Below, one piece after another: positions 10,821 to 11,616 of a stretch of 11,616 nt of DNA. Where the stretch lies: the NCBI GenBank assembly GCA_903866425.1, contig CAIPNN010000042.1, positions 1-11,616 on the forward strand. The letters run 5' to 3'. Source of the DNA: an uncultured Actinomycetes bacterium. Lineage in GTDB: Bacteria; Actinomycetota; Thermoleophilia; Miltoncostaeales; Miltoncostaeaceae. The notes beneath the pieces are model-generated. The model worked only from the letters and a program-made list of their open reading frames with translations, did not search any database and was not told where the DNA came from. Each line of letters starts with the position of its first letter. The first letter of the stretch is position 1. Position numbers and translations under genes: made by a program.

Positions 10821-11616
10821 TACGGCAGCAGCTTCTGCGCCAGGTCGACGACCCGGCACGAGTAGCCCCACTCGTTGTCATACCAGGAGATGACCTTCAC
10901 CTGGTTGCCCATCACCATGGTGAGCGGGGCGTCGAACAGCGAGGAGTGCGAGTCGCCGATGACGTCACGCGACACGATCGGGTCCTCCGAGTATCCGAGG
11001 ATGCCCTTCATCGCACCGGTCGACGCCGCCTTCATGGCCGCGTTGATCTCGTCCACGCTCGGCGTGCCCTTCACCGTGGCCACGAGGTCGACCACCGAGC
11101 CGTCAGGCGTGGGCACGCGCATGGCGAACCCGTCGAGGCGACCCTTGAGGTGCGGAAGCACCTCGCCGATGGCGCGGGCGGCACCCGTTGAGGTCGGGAT
11201 GATCGAGAGCGCAGCGGCACGGGCACGGCGAAGGTCGCTGTGCGGCAGGTCGAGGATCTGCTGGTCGTTGGTGTACGCGTGCGTCGTGGTCATGAAACCC
11301 TGCTCGATGCCGTAGAGGTCGTCGAGCACCTTGGCGATGGGGCCGAGGCAGTTGGTGGTGCATGACGCGTTGGAGATGATGTCCATCGTCGCCGGGTCGT
11401 AGGCCTCGTCGTTGACGCCCAGCACCACGGTCAGGTCGGGGTTCGTGGCGGGTGCCGAGATGATGACCTTCTTGGCGCCGCCGGCCAGGTGCTTCGCGGC
11501 GTCGTCGCGCTTGGTGAAGAAGCCCGTGCTCTCGACGACGACATCAACGCCCAGGTCGCCCCAGGCCAGGTTGCCCGGGTCGCGCTCAGCCATCACGCGG
11601 ATGGGCTTGCCGTCCA
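10820..11616 (-). CDS. gap: glyceraldehyde-3-phosphate dehydrogenase, N terminus beyond the window
   Basis: The frame is open from the window edge to TAG (10822-10820) and gives 264 residues, which is most of the enzyme. About 70 N-terminal residues with the first part of the NAD-binding domain are missing. It oxidises glyceraldehyde-3-phosphate to 1,3-bisphosphoglycerate. Key pieces are DGKPIRVMAERDPGNLAW, VVESTGFFT, SNASCTTNCLGP with the catalytic cysteine, TTTHAYTNDQQILD with the catalytic histidine, RARAAALSIIPTSTGAA and SWYDNEWGYS near the end. NAD versus NADP preference cannot be read because the N-terminal dinucleotide loop is outside. It is the first visible gene of the glycolytic operon; its promoter lies beyond 11616. 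Confidence 0.97.
   Translation of the reverse strand, partial: DGKPIRVMAERDPGNLAWGDLGVDVVVESTGFFTKRDDAAKHLAGGAKKVIISAPATNPDLTVVLGVNDEAYDPATMDIISNASCTTNCLGPIAKVLDDLYGIEQGFMTTTHAYTNDQQILDLPHSDLRRARAAALSIIPTSTGAARAIGEVLPHLKGRLDGFAMRVPTPDGSVVDLVATVKGTPSVDEINAAMKAASTGAMKGILGYSEDPIVSRDVIGDSHSSLFDAPLTMVMGNQVKVISWYDNEWGYSCRVVDLAQKLLP

Noticed and set aside
9913..10893. 326-codon plus-strand frame opposite pgk and the end of gap
   Set aside because: Low-complexity Ser/Arg/Ala content with no family signal; antisense shadow of two certain genes.
1..11616. CRISPR arrays, insertion sequences, prophage genes, tandem repeats
   Set aside because: No direct-repeat arrays, transposase, integrase or phage structural genes were seen; the content is ordinary chromosomal genes.

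Overview
The window is GC-rich (about two thirds G+C by eye), uses many GTG starts, and is packed almost without gaps. The gene content (a gap-pgk-tpiA-gpmI glycolytic operon, DUF2510, an acyl-CoA desaturase with an HNNHHA box, RlmH and ArgRS) fits a chromosomal segment of an actinomycete. The overall look is closest to Thermoleophilia/Solirubrobacterales, but that placement is an inference without a search. There is no sign of phage, transposon, CRISPR or recent transfer.

Layout: 1-181 is the 3' end of an acyl-CoA desaturase (+). It meets an alpha/beta hydrolase (-, 178-831) tail to tail on one CTAG. After a 121-bp divergent intergenic region comes a secreted glucosaminidase-type protein (+, 953-2122). 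Next are tRNA-Gly(CCC) (-), argS (-) and rlmH (-). Only 19 bp separate the proposed rlmH start from a divergent three-gene operon (+): a calcineurin-type phosphoesterase, a NifS/IscS-like protein and a TusA-like protein (4423-6541). This operon ends by overlapping an incoming minus-strand operon by 17 bp. Read 5' to 3', that operon is gap (cut by the window edge), pgk, tpiA, gpmI, a DUF2510 membrane protein and an AhpD-like protein. gap-pgk-tpiA-gpmI would carry glyceraldehyde-3-phosphate to 2-phosphoglycerate. The last two genes suggest a membrane or redox accessory role, which is an inference.

Three things deserve attention. (1) The NifS/IscS-like protein keeps the mobile-loop cysteine (C323), but the His-Lys pair that holds PLP reads Arg-Ser. 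It is translationally coupled to a TusA-like protein that keeps its CPxP cysteine, so this may be a sulfur-relay pair in which the desulfurase partner has lost ordinary PLP chemistry. (2) Every protein gene here that is not overlap-coupled to an upstream gene has, for the start chosen here, a TANNNT hexamer ending exactly 6 or 8 nt before the start codon and no convincing Shine-Dalgarno. This points to leaderless transcription as the default. One of these is a shared symmetric -10 (TATCGTA) serving rlmH and the phosphoesterase, and two others use the upstream gene's TAG stop as the first half of the -10. (3) All three tail-to-tail junctions have an inverted repeat that includes the stop codon(s), with no T tract.
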